From positions 1 through 53,595 of the forward strand of contig ONQT01000027.1 of NCBI GenBank assembly GCA_900320045.1: 53,595 nt of DNA, in the 5' to 3' direction. The stretch is from an uncultured Prevotellaceae bacterium. GTDB lineage: Bacteria; Bacteroidota; Bacteroidia; Bacteroidales; Bacteroidaceae. Positions 24,938 through 32,597 of the stretch are shown here, piece after piece; the stretch's first letter is position 1; each line of letters starts with the position of its first letter. The position numbers and the translations under genes were made by a program. The notes beneath the pieces are model-generated. The model searched no databases. It saw only the letters and a list, made by a program, of their open reading frames with translations, and had not been told where the DNA came from.

Positions 24938-27082
24938 TTACAGTTTGGCTTTGGCCGTCAGGGCGTTGACGTCTAATTCCTGACTGCGTGGCGACGGAGC
25001 AGCATTGCCGACGGTGAAGGTGTATTCTCCACGCGTCAGACGGCTCTCGCCATCGTTGCCGACGGTCATCAGCTGCTGGGGGGCTATATCAAAGACAACC
25101 TCACGCGAAGCACCTGGTGCCAGCGACAGACGCTGGAAGGCAGCGAGCTGCTGGAGTGGGGCCGTAGTACCTGCACCAGGAGCAGAGACGTAGGCCTGAA
25201 CAACCTCCGTAATCTCGCGGTTGGTGGGATTGCTGATAGTCAGCGTGAGGTGGGCACCCTTCTTCTTGTCGGCCTTGACCTGCAGGTTCTGGTATTGCAG
25301 ACGACCGTAGTGCAGACCATAGCCGAAGGGATAGAAGATGTTGTCGGTCATGTACTTATAGGTACGGTTCTGCATGGAGTAGTCTTCGAAGTCGGGCAAC
25401 TTGTCACCGTCGGCAGGGAAGGTGACGGGCAGACTGCCGGAGAAGTTGGCATCGCCAAAGAGCAGGTTGGCAAGGGCATAGCCGCCTTCCTGGCCGGGAT
25501 ACCAAGCCAGGACAACGGCATCAACTATGTCACATATCTCACGGATGTCCATAGGACTGCCACCAGTGAGCACTACGATGACACCTTGTTTCTTCTTGGC
25601 GCATATCTGGCGCAGGAAGTTCATTTGGCTCTCCGGTATGCGCAAGTCCTTGCGGTCGCCACACTCGGAGTCGATGGCTTCGCCTTCCTCACCTTCCAGA
25701 TTGCCGTTGTTACCCATGACGATGATGGTCTTCTCGGCACCCGTAGCATCGCCAACAGCCCAGTTGGTGCTGTTCAGTGCCGGCGAGTTCTCCAGCACAC
25801 CAGGACGATAGTTGACTGCCGTTCCTGCACTGACCTTTCCGACAATGCCCTGCAGGTAAGTGCTGTAGCGGTCGGAGAGTCCGAAGTAGTTGCCCATGAG
25901 CCAGAAGGCATCGGCAGCACCGGCACCGGTGACATAGAGCGTGTGGATGTTCTTGTCGATAGGCAGTGCGCCGTTGTTCTTCAGCAGGACCATGCTTTCC
26001 GTTGCAGCCTGCAGGGCGAGGGCAATGTGCTCAGGCGAGCCAATCACCGCCGGGTCAACGTTGTTATAGGGACAAGCGGGGTCGGGGTGAATGATGCCCA
26101 GCTTCAGGCGCGTAAGCATCAACGGTACCAGGGCGTTGTCGATGTCAGCCTCCGTGACGAGACCCTGTTTGAGAGCATCCTTGAGGGCTTCGAAGGTGCT
26201 GCCGCACTCAATATTCAGACCAGCCTTGATGGCAATGGCACAGGCTTCGGCAGGGGTCTTGACGATTTTGTGCCCCTTCCAGATGTCCTCTACCGCACCG
26301 CAGTCGGAAACGATGTGTCCTTGAAAGCCCCACTTCTTGCGTACAACGTCGGTCAGCAGGAACTTGCTGGCAGATGCAGCATCGCTATAGACGCGGTTAT
26401 AGGAACTCATCACAGCCTCTACCTTGCCGTCTTGTATCAGCATACGGAAGGCTGGCAGATAGGTTTCCCAAAGGTCGCGCAGGGAAGGAACGACATTGGC
26501 GCTGTGGCGAGTGGACTCCGGTCCGCTGTGAACTGCCAAGTGCTTGGCGCAGGCTGCCACCTTCAGATAGACGGGGTCGTCGCCCTGCATCCCCTTGACG
26601 AAGGCAGTGCCCATCGTGCCAGTGAGGAAGGGGTCTTCGCCCCATGTTTCCAGACAGCGCCCCCAGCGCGGGTCGCGCAGGATATTGATGTTAGGGCTCC
26701 AGAAGGTCAGTCCTGTATAGCGGGCGTAGTTGCCGTTCTTGCGTGCAATACCATATTTGGCACGCGCCTCCATAGCAATCGCGTCACCAATTTGTCTGAC
26801 GAGCTCCGGGTGGAACGTGGCTCCCAAGCCGATGGGTTGCGGGAAGACAGTAGCACGTCCGTTACGCCCCACGCCGTGCAGTCCTTCGTTCCACCAGTCG
26901 TAAGGCTCAATGCCCAGGCGTTTGATGCCCGGCGTGGTGTTCATGAGTTGGGAGAATTTCTCCTTCAGCGTCATTTGTGCAATGAGGTCTCTCGCCTCCT
27001 GCTCCAGCTTCTGTATAGAGCCCTGGGCAGTAGCAGTCATTGCCATACATGTAATAGCCATCGATATAAACAATCTTTTCAT
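24938..27082 (-). CDS. Secreted GH3 beta-glycosidase (beta-glucosidase/xylosidase type)
   Basis: Exported three-domain GH3 enzyme of 714 residues. The signal peptide is MKRLFISMAITCMAMTATAQ. The start at 27082 is chosen because upstream Met codons have no signal character and the promoter box lies at 27109-27117. The (beta/alpha)8 domain has EPYDWWNEGLHGVGRNG, RDPRWGRCLETWGEDP and the nucleophile D260 in HIVSDCGAVED. The alpha/beta sandwich and a fibronectin III-like C-terminal domain follow (FYPFGYGLHYGRL onward). The YDWWNEGLHGV signature is common in beta-xylosidases and related beta-glucosidases, so substrate is ambiguous. It is divergent from the locus regulator, and their shared spacer has direct repeats. 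Confidence 0.9.
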   Translation of the reverse strand: MKRLFISMAITCMAMTATAQGSIQKLEQEARDLIAQMTLKEKFSQLMNTTPGIKRLGIEPYDWWNEGLHGVGRNGRATVFPQPIGLGATFHPELVRQIGDAIAMEARAKYGIARKNGNYARYTGLTFWSPNINILRDPRWGRCLETWGEDPFLTGTMGTAFVKGMQGDDPVYLKVAACAKHLAVHSGPESTRHSANVVPSLRDLWETYLPAFRMLIQDGKVEAVMSSYNRVYSDAASASKFLLTDVVRKKWGFQGHIVSDCGAVEDIWKGHKIVKTPAEACAIAIKAGLNIECGSTFEALKDALKQGLVTEADIDNALVPLMLTRLKLGIIHPDPACPYNNVDPAVIGSPEHIALALQAATESMVLLKNNGALPIDKNIHTLYVTGAGAADAFWLMGNYFGLSDRYSTYLQGIVGKVSAGTAVNYRPGVLENSPALNSTNWAVGDATGAEKTIIVMGNNGNLEGEEGEAIDSECGDRKDLRIPESQMNFLRQICAKKKQGVIVVLTGGSPMDIREICDIVDAVVLAWYPGQEGGYALANLLFGDANFSGSLPVTFPADGDKLPDFEDYSMQNRTYKYMTDNIFYPFGYGLHYGRLQYQNLQVKADKKKGAHLTLTISNPTNREITEVVQAYVSAPGAGTTAPLQQLAAFQRLSLAPGASREVVFDIAPQQLMTVGNDGESRLTRGEYTFTVGNAAPSPRSQELDVNALTAKAKL

Positions 27083-27108
27083 AAGTCGGTAATGTTTTGA
27101 ATTTGATG

Positions 27109-27117
27109 GCAAAATTA
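27109..27117 (-). promoter_or_regulatory. Possible -7 box of the GH3 gene
   Basis: TAATTTTGC on the minus strand, 26 bases before the chosen ATG. There is no clear TTG at the usual distance, suggesting activator dependence. Confidence 0.45.
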
Positions 27118-27137
27118 CTTGTTTTTGTATTAAAACA

Positions 27138-27167
27138 GGTTTCATTCTTATTTTTTTTGGTTTCATT
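27138..27167. promoter_or_regulatory. Direct repeat GGTTTCATT x2 in divergent spacer
   Basis: GGTTTCATT at 27138-27146 and again at 27159-27167, a 21-bp period or two helical turns, in the spacer between the divergent GH3 and regulator genes. This spacing suits a dimeric AraC-type protein on one DNA face. It is a candidate operator, perhaps for autoregulation. Confidence 0.5.
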
Positions 27168-27190
27168 GCTGTTATTTCCATAATTATTTA

Positions 27191-27199
27191 TACCTTTGC
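27191..27199 (+). promoter_or_regulatory. -7 box of the regulator gene
   Basis: TACCTTTGC, 23 bases before the ATG at 27223. An upstream in-frame start at 27196 overlaps this box and was rejected. Confidence 0.6.
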
Positions 27200-27222
27200 C
27201 CATTGAAAACGCTAAAAACAAA

Positions 27223-30036
27223 ATGGAAACAACTATTACTAAACCTCTATATGCCCTTCTGCTATTGCTGACGGTCTGCTTAGGATTGCATGCACAAGAG
27301 ATAGAAGAGTTTACCTTTTTACATATTGGCCAGGCGGACGGCATGCCCAGCCAGCGCATCTATTCCGTTGTGCAGACGAGCGACGGTGCGCTGTGGTGGT
27401 CGAGCAAGCACGGCGTAGAACGCTATAACGGGGTCAACATCAAGCATTATATGTTGGGCGACCCCGACATCTTCAGTGAACACGCTGGAAAGCGCATAGA
27501 GCTGTGTGACCATTTCGGAAAGAACGTAAAGTCGCCCGATGCTTCTTCCTTGTTGGCATACGACAACAAGGGACGCATCTATTCTTACGATGCCGTTCGC
27601 GACAGGTTCGTGCTTCTTGCTGACGTCGGACAGTTGTTGAAGGAGCAGATAGACCTGAACGACATTCTCTCTACCGCACAGGGTTTCTGGCTGGCTACCA
27701 ACAAAGGCATCTGGTTTCTGCATGACGAGACGTTGATACCTGTCGTGAGAAAGGTGAATGCCAACTATATCATCCCCACCAATCGTTCGCTGCTGCTGTG
27801 TACCCGTGAGGGCGTCTTGGAATATAAGGAGAGCCAGTCGCAGATTCCACGGGCCGGCATGAAGATGAAGACCATCGTGCCATACGATGTGGAGAGCGGC
27901 TATTACGACGTAATATATAATAAGGTGTGGTTAGGAGGCTACAGTAGTGGTGCCAGGGTGCTGTCGTATGAGTCGGCAGGTGCTGACGGCACCTATGCGG
28001 AAAATCATGTCATCGAGACGCAGAACCCGGTACGTGCCTTCTGTCCTTATGACATGAACACCATGCTGGTAGGCGTTGACGGACAGGGCGTATATAAAGT
28101 GAAGCGCAGGCCTACGTCACAGGATAGCGGCACATTGCTCTTCAATGCCAATGAGGGCGTGAAGGGAGTGCTGCACGGAAATGGTATCTATACAGTCGTT
28201 GTTGATATTTGGGGTAACATTGTCATGGGTTCCTATTCGGGAGGTATTGACATTGCACGTCCTGCTGGTACGATGGTTGCTATCTATCAGCATGTGTCCA
28301 ATAATCCGCAGACCATCCTCAACGACCGTGTCAATGCGGTAGGACAGACACCTTCAGGCCATCTGATGATGGGTACGGAGAACGGTATCAGCATCTATAA
28401 CCGTAAGACGCAGACCATGACCCATGCCTGTCGGGGAGCCGTGGTGCTGAGCCTCTGCGTGACACCGCGAGGCACCATGCTAGCATCGACCTACGGACAA
28501 GGTGTGTTGGAGTTTACCGAGGACGGTGCCTCGAAGCCCTTGTATAACGTGGCCAACGGCATCTTGAAGGACGATCATGTCTTTAAGGTTCGCTACGACC
28601 GTGAAGGCCATCTGTGGATGGGAGGTCTGGACGGTGACCTGGTGCAGCTGACGGCAGACGGTCCGCGCTATTATCCCGTTCACTATGTGAAAGACATGCT
28701 TCAGTTATCTGACGACCGCATGGCCATTGCCACTACCTATGGCATTTACCTAATACATCCGAAGACGGGAAAGACCGTCAAACTGAACTATACCCCTGCC
28801 GGCGAGAAAGATGTCAATGAATTTGTGCATACCCTCTTCTTAGACAACGAGAAGGACTTATGGATAGGCACTGATGGCGGCGGTATCTATATCTACGACC
28901 TGCAAAGCAAGCATGTGCGTCACCTGACCATGCAGAACGGACTGACGTCGAATTTCGTGAACAGCATCAGTAAGGATGTGATGGGCAGAATCATCATTGC
29001 CACCGAGCGCGGACTGGCCTTTGCCGACCCCAAGGATCCCTCGCATATCGTAGGTGTGAACTACTGCTACGGCGTGGATCGTGAATACTCCAGCCGTGCC
29101 ATCATAAACATGAGCGACGGCAATATAGCGTTAGGCTCCACAACGGGTGCCTTAGTGGTGAATCCGCAACATATTCAGGCCATAAACTATACGGCGAAGC
29201 TGAATATCTTAGGTATCAGCTGCGAGGGAGACGACTGCGACACCTTCAAGGATCATATTCACCAGCAGCTGACCAAGAAGAAGCTGCACCTGTCGTATGG
29301 TCAGCGCACCTTCGACCTGCTTTTCGAGGCTATCAACCTGCGCAACCAGTCGGACATTGTCTATCAGTATAAGGTTGATAAAGGACAGTGGAGCACTCCT
29401 TCTGCTCAGCAATACATCCGTTTTACCAGCATGGAGGCTGGCGAGCACCAGCTGGTGCTGCGTTGTGTTAGCAGAACCTGCGGTGCAGTGCTTGACGAGG
29501 TGACACTGACTGTTTCCATTGGTCAGCCGTGGTGGAACTCCTGGTGGATGTGGTGTGTCTATATCATCCTCCTTGGCCTGATGATCTACGGTGCCTGGCG
29601 CATTCATCAGCTGCACGAGAAGTATGTGCGCCTGGTACTTGCCAATCCTGGTCTGAGCGGTCATGTCGTGCAGCAAGTGGAGCAAGCTGCCGTTGATGCC
29701 TCGCCAGAGGAACAGCAGGAGCCCGACGACAGCGGTGCGTTTATCAGTCAGGCCACACAGCTGGTGATTGACAACCTCTCCGATGCCGACTTTACCATCG
29801 ACCGCCTGTGCAGGGAGATGGCCATGAGCCGCACGCTGTTCTATGTGAAGCTGAAGTCGTACACGGGTAAGTCGCCGCAGGACTTCATTCGCATTATCCG
29901 CCTGGAGCGTGCTGCCGCTCTGTTGCGTAGCGGCAAGCAGGTGACCGACGTTGCTGCGCTGACGGGCTTCGACAATCCTAAGTATTTCAGTACGGTATTC
30001 AAGAAATATTTCGGCGTGTCACCGTCAAAATACTAA
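27223..30036 (+). CDS. Membrane-bound propeller sensor/AraC regulator lacking kinase and receiver
   Basis: A 937-residue regulator laid out like a hybrid two-component system but shortened. A signal peptide or first helix (about residues 5-25) is followed by a periplasmic beta-propeller with repeated LWxGxxxG-type blades (for example LWWSSKHGVERYNG, LWMGGLDGDLVQL, LWIGTDGGGIYIYD). A Y_Y_Y-like domain (about 670-765) and one membrane helix (about 775-797) come next. After a short acidic linker, an AraC-type HTH domain fills about 838-937 and ends FDNPKYFSTVFKKYFGVSPSKY. No HisKA, HATPase or receiver motif exists between helix and HTH, where canonical proteins carry about 400 residues. The protein probably senses a glucan oligosaccharide and binds DNA from the membrane. 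It heads the beta-glucan locus. Confidence 0.9.
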   Translation: METTITKPLYALLLLLTVCLGLHAQEIEEFTFLHIGQADGMPSQRIYSVVQTSDGALWWSSKHGVERYNGVNIKHYMLGDPDIFSEHAGKRIELCDHFGKNVKSPDASSLLAYDNKGRIYSYDAVRDRFVLLADVGQLLKEQIDLNDILSTAQGFWLATNKGIWFLHDETLIPVVRKVNANYIIPTNRSLLLCTREGVLEYKESQSQIPRAGMKMKTIVPYDVESGYYDVIYNKVWLGGYSSGARVLSYESAGADGTYAENHVIETQNPVRAFCPYDMNTMLVGVDGQGVYKVKRRPTSQDSGTLLFNANEGVKGVLHGNGIYTVVVDIWGNIVMGSYSGGIDIARPAGTMVAIYQHVSNNPQTILNDRVNAVGQTPSGHLMMGTENGISIYNRKTQTMTHACRGAVVLSLCVTPRGTMLASTYGQGVLEFTEDGASKPLYNVANGILKDDHVFKVRYDREGHLWMGGLDGDLVQLTADGPRYYPVHYVKDMLQLSDDRMAIATTYGIYLIHPKTGKTVKLNYTPAGEKDVNEFVHTLFLDNEKDLWIGTDGGGIYIYDLQSKHVRHLTMQNGLTSNFVNSISKDVMGRIIIATERGLAFADPKDPSHIVGVNYCYGVDREYSSRAIINMSDGNIALGSTTGALVVNPQHIQAINYTAKLNILGISCEGDDCDTFKDHIHQQLTKKKLHLSYGQRTFDLLFEAINLRNQSDIVYQYKVDKGQWSTPSAQQYIRFTSMEAGEHQLVLRCVSRTCGAVLDEVTLTVSIGQPWWNSWWMWCVYIILLGLMIYGAWRIHQLHEKYVRLVLANPGLSGHVVQQVEQAAVDASPEEQQEPDDSGAFISQATQLVIDNLSDADFTIDRLCREMAMSRTLFYVKLKSYTGKSPQDFIRIIRLERAAALLRSGKQVTDVAALTGFDNPKYFSTVFKKYFGVSPSKY

Positions 30037-30046
30037 AGACAAAAGG

Positions 30047-30150
30047 TATGAAAACTGACAAAATAAGGTTTCAAAGCTATCAACTTTTAGTTTTGAAACC
30101 TTTTTTGCAAGCATTTAGACCCTCTTGATATATATAAAGAGTAACTTTGC
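30047..30150 (+). promoter_or_regulatory. Conserved operator-hairpin-promoter element, copy 1
   Basis: Repeats TATGAAAACTGACA (30047), TTTCAAAGCTATCA (30069) and TTTGCAAGCATTTA (30104) are spaced 22 and 35 bp. The -7 box TAACTTTGC (30142-30150) starts 38 bp after the third. An 11-bp stem (30065-30075 with 30092-30102) plus T-run could also terminate the regulator transcript. The same layout occurs at 36557 and 40713. Confidence 0.8.
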
Positions 30151-30181
30151 AGCACGAAAAGAATTTAAAAACGAAAACGCT

Positions 30182-31372
30182 ATGAAGAAAAGAAACGTCA
30201 TTGCCTTGTGTTGCGGTATGCTCTTTGCAAGCTTGCTACCTGTTACCGTCAGTGGTCAGCCAACCGCACAGGAGTGGAACAAGGGTGTTGTGGGATGGAA
30301 TTTAGGTAACCAGTTTGAGTGCTCTGCACCCGGACAGGATGGTGAGTCGATGCAGATAGGTATGCCGGAGAACAGCATCAAGGCTGAGACGGCGTGGGGC
30401 AATCCCGTCGTCACGAAGAAGACCATCAAGGCTGTCAAGGAGGCAGGCTTCAATGCCATCCGTATTCCCATTCGCTGGCAGTGCCACATTACCAATACTG
30501 CTGCTATGAGCATTGACAAGGCCTGGCTGGCACGTATCAAGGAAGTGGTTGGCTGGTGCCTGAGCAACGACCTGAAGGTGATTATCAACGTTCATCACGA
30601 CAAATGGCTGGAGGGCCGTCCCTATTATAAGAATAAGGATGAGAACAACCAGAAGCTGGCCCTGCTGTGGATGAACATTGCCAATGAGTTTGCCAACTAC
30701 GACTATCGTGTGGCCTTTGCAGGAACTAATGAGGTACACGTGCGCGACAACTGGGGAAAGCCCGAACCTGAGAACCTGGCAGTGCAGAACAGCTACAACC
30801 AGACCTTCATCGATATTGTCCGTTCGTTAGGGGGCAACAACCAGAAGCGTCACCTCATTGTGCAGACCTACGTGTGCAATCCCGACTTCGGACTGTATAA
30901 CGGCGACTTCATTGTTCCTACCGATATAGAGGATAACGGCAACAAATACATGAGTGTGGAGTTCCACTATTATACCCCTTGGGACTATGCTGGAGAGTGT
31001 AAGTTCAACTACTGGGGACAGCCTTCGAAGGACAAGGGCCTGGAGGTTTCTCCCAGCGACGAGAAGACGATGGCCGACTTCCTGAATCGTGTTGTCAGCA
31101 CCTGGGGCGACAAGGGTCTTGGCCTGGTGATGGGCGAGTGGGGTGTTACTGATCGCCAGAAGGCTGGACAGACAGATGCCATCCATGAGAACATGACCTA
31201 CTATTGCAAGTTCCTGATTAGTGAGACGCTGAAGCGCGGCATCTCGACCTTCATCTGGGACAACAACAACTTCGGCAGTGGTGCTGAGCATTTCGGCATT
31301 TTCGACCGCAAAGCCAGCATGAAAGTAAAGGCTCCTTGGATTCTGCAGGGAATTATGGAAGGTAAGAAGTAA
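30182..31372 (+). CDS. Secreted GH5 endoglucanase
   Basis: Exported GH5 endo-beta-glucanase of 396 residues. The signal peptide (about 1-26) ends near VSG/QP. The catalytic domain opens with GWNLGNQFEC (about 39-48) and AETAWGNPVVTKK. The acid/base is E184 in FAGTNEVHV and the nucleophile E319 in VMGEWGV; HHDKWLEGRP (about 138-147) is also typical. There is no C-terminal sorting tail. It lies directly behind operator copy 1 and is the first enzyme gene after the regulator. It closely resembles the GH5 at 39414. Its reaction is expected to be internal cleavage of cellulose-like or mixed-linkage beta-glucan; mannan or xyloglucan activity cannot be excluded from sequence. The first Met at 30125 was rejected because the promoter lies after it. 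Confidence 0.9.
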   Translation: MKKRNVIALCCGMLFASLLPVTVSGQPTAQEWNKGVVGWNLGNQFECSAPGQDGESMQIGMPENSIKAETAWGNPVVTKKTIKAVKEAGFNAIRIPIRWQCHITNTAAMSIDKAWLARIKEVVGWCLSNDLKVIINVHHDKWLEGRPYYKNKDENNQKLALLWMNIANEFANYDYRVAFAGTNEVHVRDNWGKPEPENLAVQNSYNQTFIDIVRSLGGNNQKRHLIVQTYVCNPDFGLYNGDFIVPTDIEDNGNKYMSVEFHYYTPWDYAGECKFNYWGQPSKDKGLEVSPSDEKTMADFLNRVVSTWGDKGLGLVMGEWGVTDRQKAGQTDAIHENMTYYCKFLISETLKRGISTFIWDNNNFGSGAEHFGIFDRKASMKVKAPWILQGIMEGKK

Positions 31373-31395
31373 GATGTCTGAGGTAAGAAGTAAGA
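31361..31395 (+). repeat. Heptamer array RGTAAGA x5 across a stop codon
   Basis: GGTAAGA, AGTAAGA, TGTCTGA, GGTAAGA, AGTAAGA in 7-bp phase. The GH5 stop codon is inside the second unit, so the last residues (GKK) of the enzyme come from the array. Confidence 0.75.
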
Positions 31396-31421
31396 GAAAA
31401 AATAAATAAAAAGACACAATA

Positions 31422-32558
31422 ATGAAAAAGGCATTCATTTCCCTGGCTATGATAGCCATGACGATGCTGGGCTTTACCGCCTGCAGCACAAAGAGTGAGA
31501 CAAACGATGTAAACAACTTCCGCATCCAGCGCGGTACTAATGTCAGCCACTGGCTGTCGCAGTCGGAAGAGCGGGGCGAGGCCCGTCGCCAACACATTCA
31601 GGAAGACGACTTCGAGCGTCTGGCACAGTTGGGCTTCGACTTCGTACGCCTGCCCATTGACGAGGTGCAGTTCTGGGACGAAGAGGGTAACAAACTGCCC
31701 GAGGCTTGGGACTTGATGGTCAATGCCATCAACTGGGCTCAGAAGCATCACCTGCGCACCATCGTTGACCTGCATATTATCCGTTCGCACTACTTCAACG
31801 CATCGTTGGAGGGCAAGGGTGACGAGAATACTCTCTTTTCTTCAGAGAAGGCGCAGCAGGACCTGATAGAGATGTGGTATCAGCTGTCTGATGTGCTGAA
31901 GGGCTACAGCAACGACTCCGTGGCATACGAGTTCATGAACGAACCCGTTGCCGACGACCACGAGCAGTGGAACCAGCTCATCGTAAAGGTTCATCAGGCA
32001 CTGCGCGAGCGTGAACCTCAGCGTACATTGGTAATTGGAAGCAACCTGTGGCAGGGTTACGAGACTATCAAATATCTGAAGGTTCCTGAGAACGACAAGA
32101 ACATCATCCTCTCCTTCCACTACTACAACCCCATGATTCTCACACACTACGGTGCTTGGTGGACCCCCATCGGCAAATATACCGGCAAGGTGAACTATCC
32201 TGGTGTGCTCGTGTCGAAGGAAGACTATGACGCTCAGACTCCTGAGGTGAAGAAACTGTTGGACGAAAATCATTACACCACACAGGTCTGGGACATCGAC
32301 AAGATTCGTGAGGACTTCAAGGACGCCATTGCCGCTGCCAAGAAGTACAATCTCCAGCTGTTCTGCGGTGAGTGGGGCGTCTATGAGCCCGTTAATCGTG
32401 AACTGGCTTATAAGTGGACAAAGGATATGCTGACCGTGTTCAAGGAGAACAACATTGCCTGGACTACTTGGTGCTATGATGCCGACTTCGGTTTCTGGGA
32501 CCAGCAGAAGAACGACTTCAAGGACAAGGGTCTGGTGGATTTGCTGATGGAGAAGTAG
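31422..32558 (+). CDS. GH5-family lipoprotein
   Basis: Predicted outer-membrane lipoprotein of 378 residues, distinct from the other two GH5 proteins here. The signal ends in FTAC (lipidated Cys about residue 22). The (beta/alpha)8 domain starts with RGTNVSHWLSQ (about 38-48). E174 in YEFMNEPVADD is the probable acid/base and E317 in FCGEWGVYE the nucleophile; FHYYNPM and WCYDADFGFW line the cleft. It is embedded between an endoglucanase and the cellobiose phosphorylase, so a beta-glucan oligosaccharide is the expected substrate. The spacer before it is AT-rich after the heptamer array. Confidence 0.88.
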   Translation: MKKAFISLAMIAMTMLGFTACSTKSETNDVNNFRIQRGTNVSHWLSQSEERGEARRQHIQEDDFERLAQLGFDFVRLPIDEVQFWDEEGNKLPEAWDLMVNAINWAQKHHLRTIVDLHIIRSHYFNASLEGKGDENTLFSSEKAQQDLIEMWYQLSDVLKGYSNDSVAYEFMNEPVADDHEQWNQLIVKVHQALREREPQRTLVIGSNLWQGYETIKYLKVPENDKNIILSFHYYNPMILTHYGAWWTPIGKYTGKVNYPGVLVSKEDYDAQTPEVKKLLDENHYTTQVWDIDKIREDFKDAIAAAKKYNLQLFCGEWGVYEPVNRELAYKWTKDMLTVFKENNIAWTTWCYDADFGFWDQQKNDFKDKGLVDLLMEK

Positions 32559-32565
32559 GATTTAA

Positions 32566-32593
32566 GTTTACAGTTTACGGTTTACAGTTTACA
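32566..32593 (+). repeat. Heptamer array GTTTACR x4 before GH94 gene
   Basis: GTTTACA, GTTTACG, GTTTACA, GTTTACA, then GATT and the ATG at 32598. The array starts 7 bases after the stop codon of the upstream gene. Confidence 0.85.
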
Positions 32594-32597
32594 GATT

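Noticed and set aside
25250-27100. 616-codon open frame antisense to the GH3 gene
   Set aside because: Mirror frame produced by codon bias of the GH3 gene, which has full family motifs and a signal peptide; the antisense product shows none.
27223-30036. Complete hybrid two-component regulator
   Set aside because: No histidine kinase, ATPase or receiver motifs between the membrane helix and the AraC domain, and only about 40 residues of space.
30065-30106. Hairpin in the conserved element as a plain terminator only
   Set aside because: It probably does terminate, but the fixed spacing of three flanking repeats to the promoter in all copies is not explained by termination alone.
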